DNA of 5,013 bases from Clostridiales bacterium UBA929 (GTDB taxonomy: Bacteria > Bacillota > Clostridia > Oscillospirales > UBA929): NCBI GenBank assembly GCA_002293625.1, contig DBDP01000039.1, forward strand, positions 2,551 to 7,563, written 5' to 3'. The notes under the pieces were generated by a model. That model was given only the letters and a program-made list of their open reading frames with translations. It had not been told where the DNA came from and did not search any database. Below, piece after piece: positions 4,414-5,013 of the stretch. The position numbers and the translations under genes were made by a program. Positions within the stretch are counted from its first letter, which is position 1. Every line of letters begins with the position of its first letter.

Positions 4414-5013
4414 CTATTGCCCGAGCAGCCACGGAACCAACGCGAGGACGATTCCTCCCGCGATGGCCGAGGCGACCTGCCCGGCTACGTTCGCGGAAAC
4501 GGCGGGCATGAGGATGAAGTTCTGCGGGTCTTCTTTGGTGGCGAGTTTCTGCACCACACGCGCCGACATGGGGAACGCGGAGATGCCCGCCGCGCCGATC
4601 ATCGGATTCATCTTGTCTTTCGTGAACAGGTTCAGGAATTTCACGAACAGTACGCCACCCGCCGTGTCGAACACAAACGCGACAAAGCCGAGCGCAAGAA
4701 TTAAAAGGGTCATCGGCGACAGGAATTTCTCATAATGCATCGTCGCGCCGATTGAGATGCCCAGCAGCAGCGTCACAAGGTTCGCAAGCTCGTTTTGCGC
4801 GGATTTTGAGAGCCGCTCCAGCACCCCGCTCTCTTTAATCAGGTTGCCGAACATCAGCAAACCCACCAGCGGAGCGCAGATCGGGGCGATGATGCCGGAG
4901 ATCACCGTCACGATGATGGGGAAGAGAATCAACACTTTCTTCGAGATGCGCTTCTCGGTGTTGTCCATACGGATCGTGCGCTCTTTTTGGGTGGTGAGCA
5001 GCTTGATAACCGG
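4414..5013 (-). CDS. oadB: Na+-translocating decarboxylase beta subunit (OadB/GcdB/MmdB), partial C-terminal part
   Basis: The last 199 codons are present; the frame continues beyond the right edge, and the ATG at 4968 is internal, because the 15 codons before it (PVIKLLTTQKERTIR) are the usual OadB sequence at this place. The protein is the multi-span channel subunit that couples decarboxylation of carboxybiotin to sodium export. Visible conserved stretches are FGNLIKESGVLERL (55-68 of the fragment), LVTLLLGISIGATM (79-92), DTAGGVLFVKFLNLF (116-130), NPMIGAAGISAFPMSARVVQ (136-155) and MPAVSANVAGQVASAIA (169-185). Within these, Asn136, Gly140, Ser145 and Arg152 have the same spacing as Asn373, Gly377, Ser382 and Arg389 of Klebsiella OadB, residues implicated in sodium transport. 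The substrate (oxaloacetate, methylmalonyl-CoA or glutaconyl-CoA) is set by the alpha subunit, which is outside the window. Confidence 0.95.
   Translation of the reverse strand, partial: PVIKLLTTQKERTIRMDNTEKRISKKVLILFPIIVTVISGIIAPICAPLVGLLMFGNLIKESGVLERLSKSAQNELANLVTLLLGISIGATMHYEKFLSPMTLLILALGFVAFVFDTAGGVLFVKFLNLFTKDKMNPMIGAAGISAFPMSARVVQKLATKEDPQNFILMPAVSANVAGQVASAIAGGIVLALVPWLLGQ

Noticed and set aside
4312..4735. Plus-strand frames of 114-130 codons opposite the decarboxylase beta subunit
   Set aside because: They are antisense to strongly conserved OadB sequence and show no family features.
1..5013. CRISPR array, tRNA or rRNA genes, insertion sequence
   Set aside because: No regularly spaced direct repeats, tRNA cloverleaf, conserved rRNA sequence or transposase frame was seen on either strand.

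Overview
The window most likely comes from a GC-rich, anaerobic, endospore-forming Firmicute of the class Clostridia, probably of the Oscillospiraceae/Ruminococcaceae type. The evidence is a SpoIID sporulation hydrolase, a Si-type citrate synthase, a sodium-pumping decarboxylase beta subunit followed by a tiny gamma-like subunit, strong AGGAGG-type ribosome binding sites, and GTAGGGGCG-type palindromic intergenic repeats. The genus cannot be fixed from the sequence alone.

Left part (minus strand, 1-1434). Reading leftwards there is a compact spoIID (1434-631), then a 29-residue single-span membrane microprotein with a perfect AGGAGG site (500-411). A GC-rich hairpin (348-383) follows, then a sigma-A-like promoter and the first 98 codons of a SAM-dependent methyltransferase of the RlmI-like family, which runs off the left edge (296-1). 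The spoIID product keeps the catalytic Glu and the GHxVGMSQ motif, but lacks the long segment usually found between them and has an altered set of zinc ligands.

Centre (plus strand, 1502-4182). From the 187-bp intergenic region shared with spoIID, a near-consensus sigma-A promoter (1502-1530) drives a full-length citrate synthase (1622-2974). Its leader contains a 14-nt inverted repeat that would form a stem at the very 5' end of the mRNA. After an 85-bp gap come an unrecognised eight-span membrane protein with an acidic tail (3060-3971) and an overlapping 56-residue two-span membrane protein (3968-4138). A textbook intrinsic terminator (4153-4182) closes this unit.

Right part (minus strand, 4278-5013). 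The last 199 codons of the Na+-translocating decarboxylase beta subunit (OadB/GcdB/MmdB type) enter from the right edge. A 40-residue OadG-related subunit follows 13 bp downstream. This pair converges on the centre operon across a 139-bp gap holding the plus-strand terminator and a palindromic repeat.

The genes form at least four transcription units with no single shared pathway: rRNA modification, sporulation peptidoglycan remodelling, entry of acetyl-CoA and oxaloacetate into citrate, and sodium-coupled decarboxylation energetics. I did not find a clear new multigene system. The best leads are the compact SpoIID, the undescribed small membrane proteins, the structured citrate synthase leader and the dispersed palindromic repeat.
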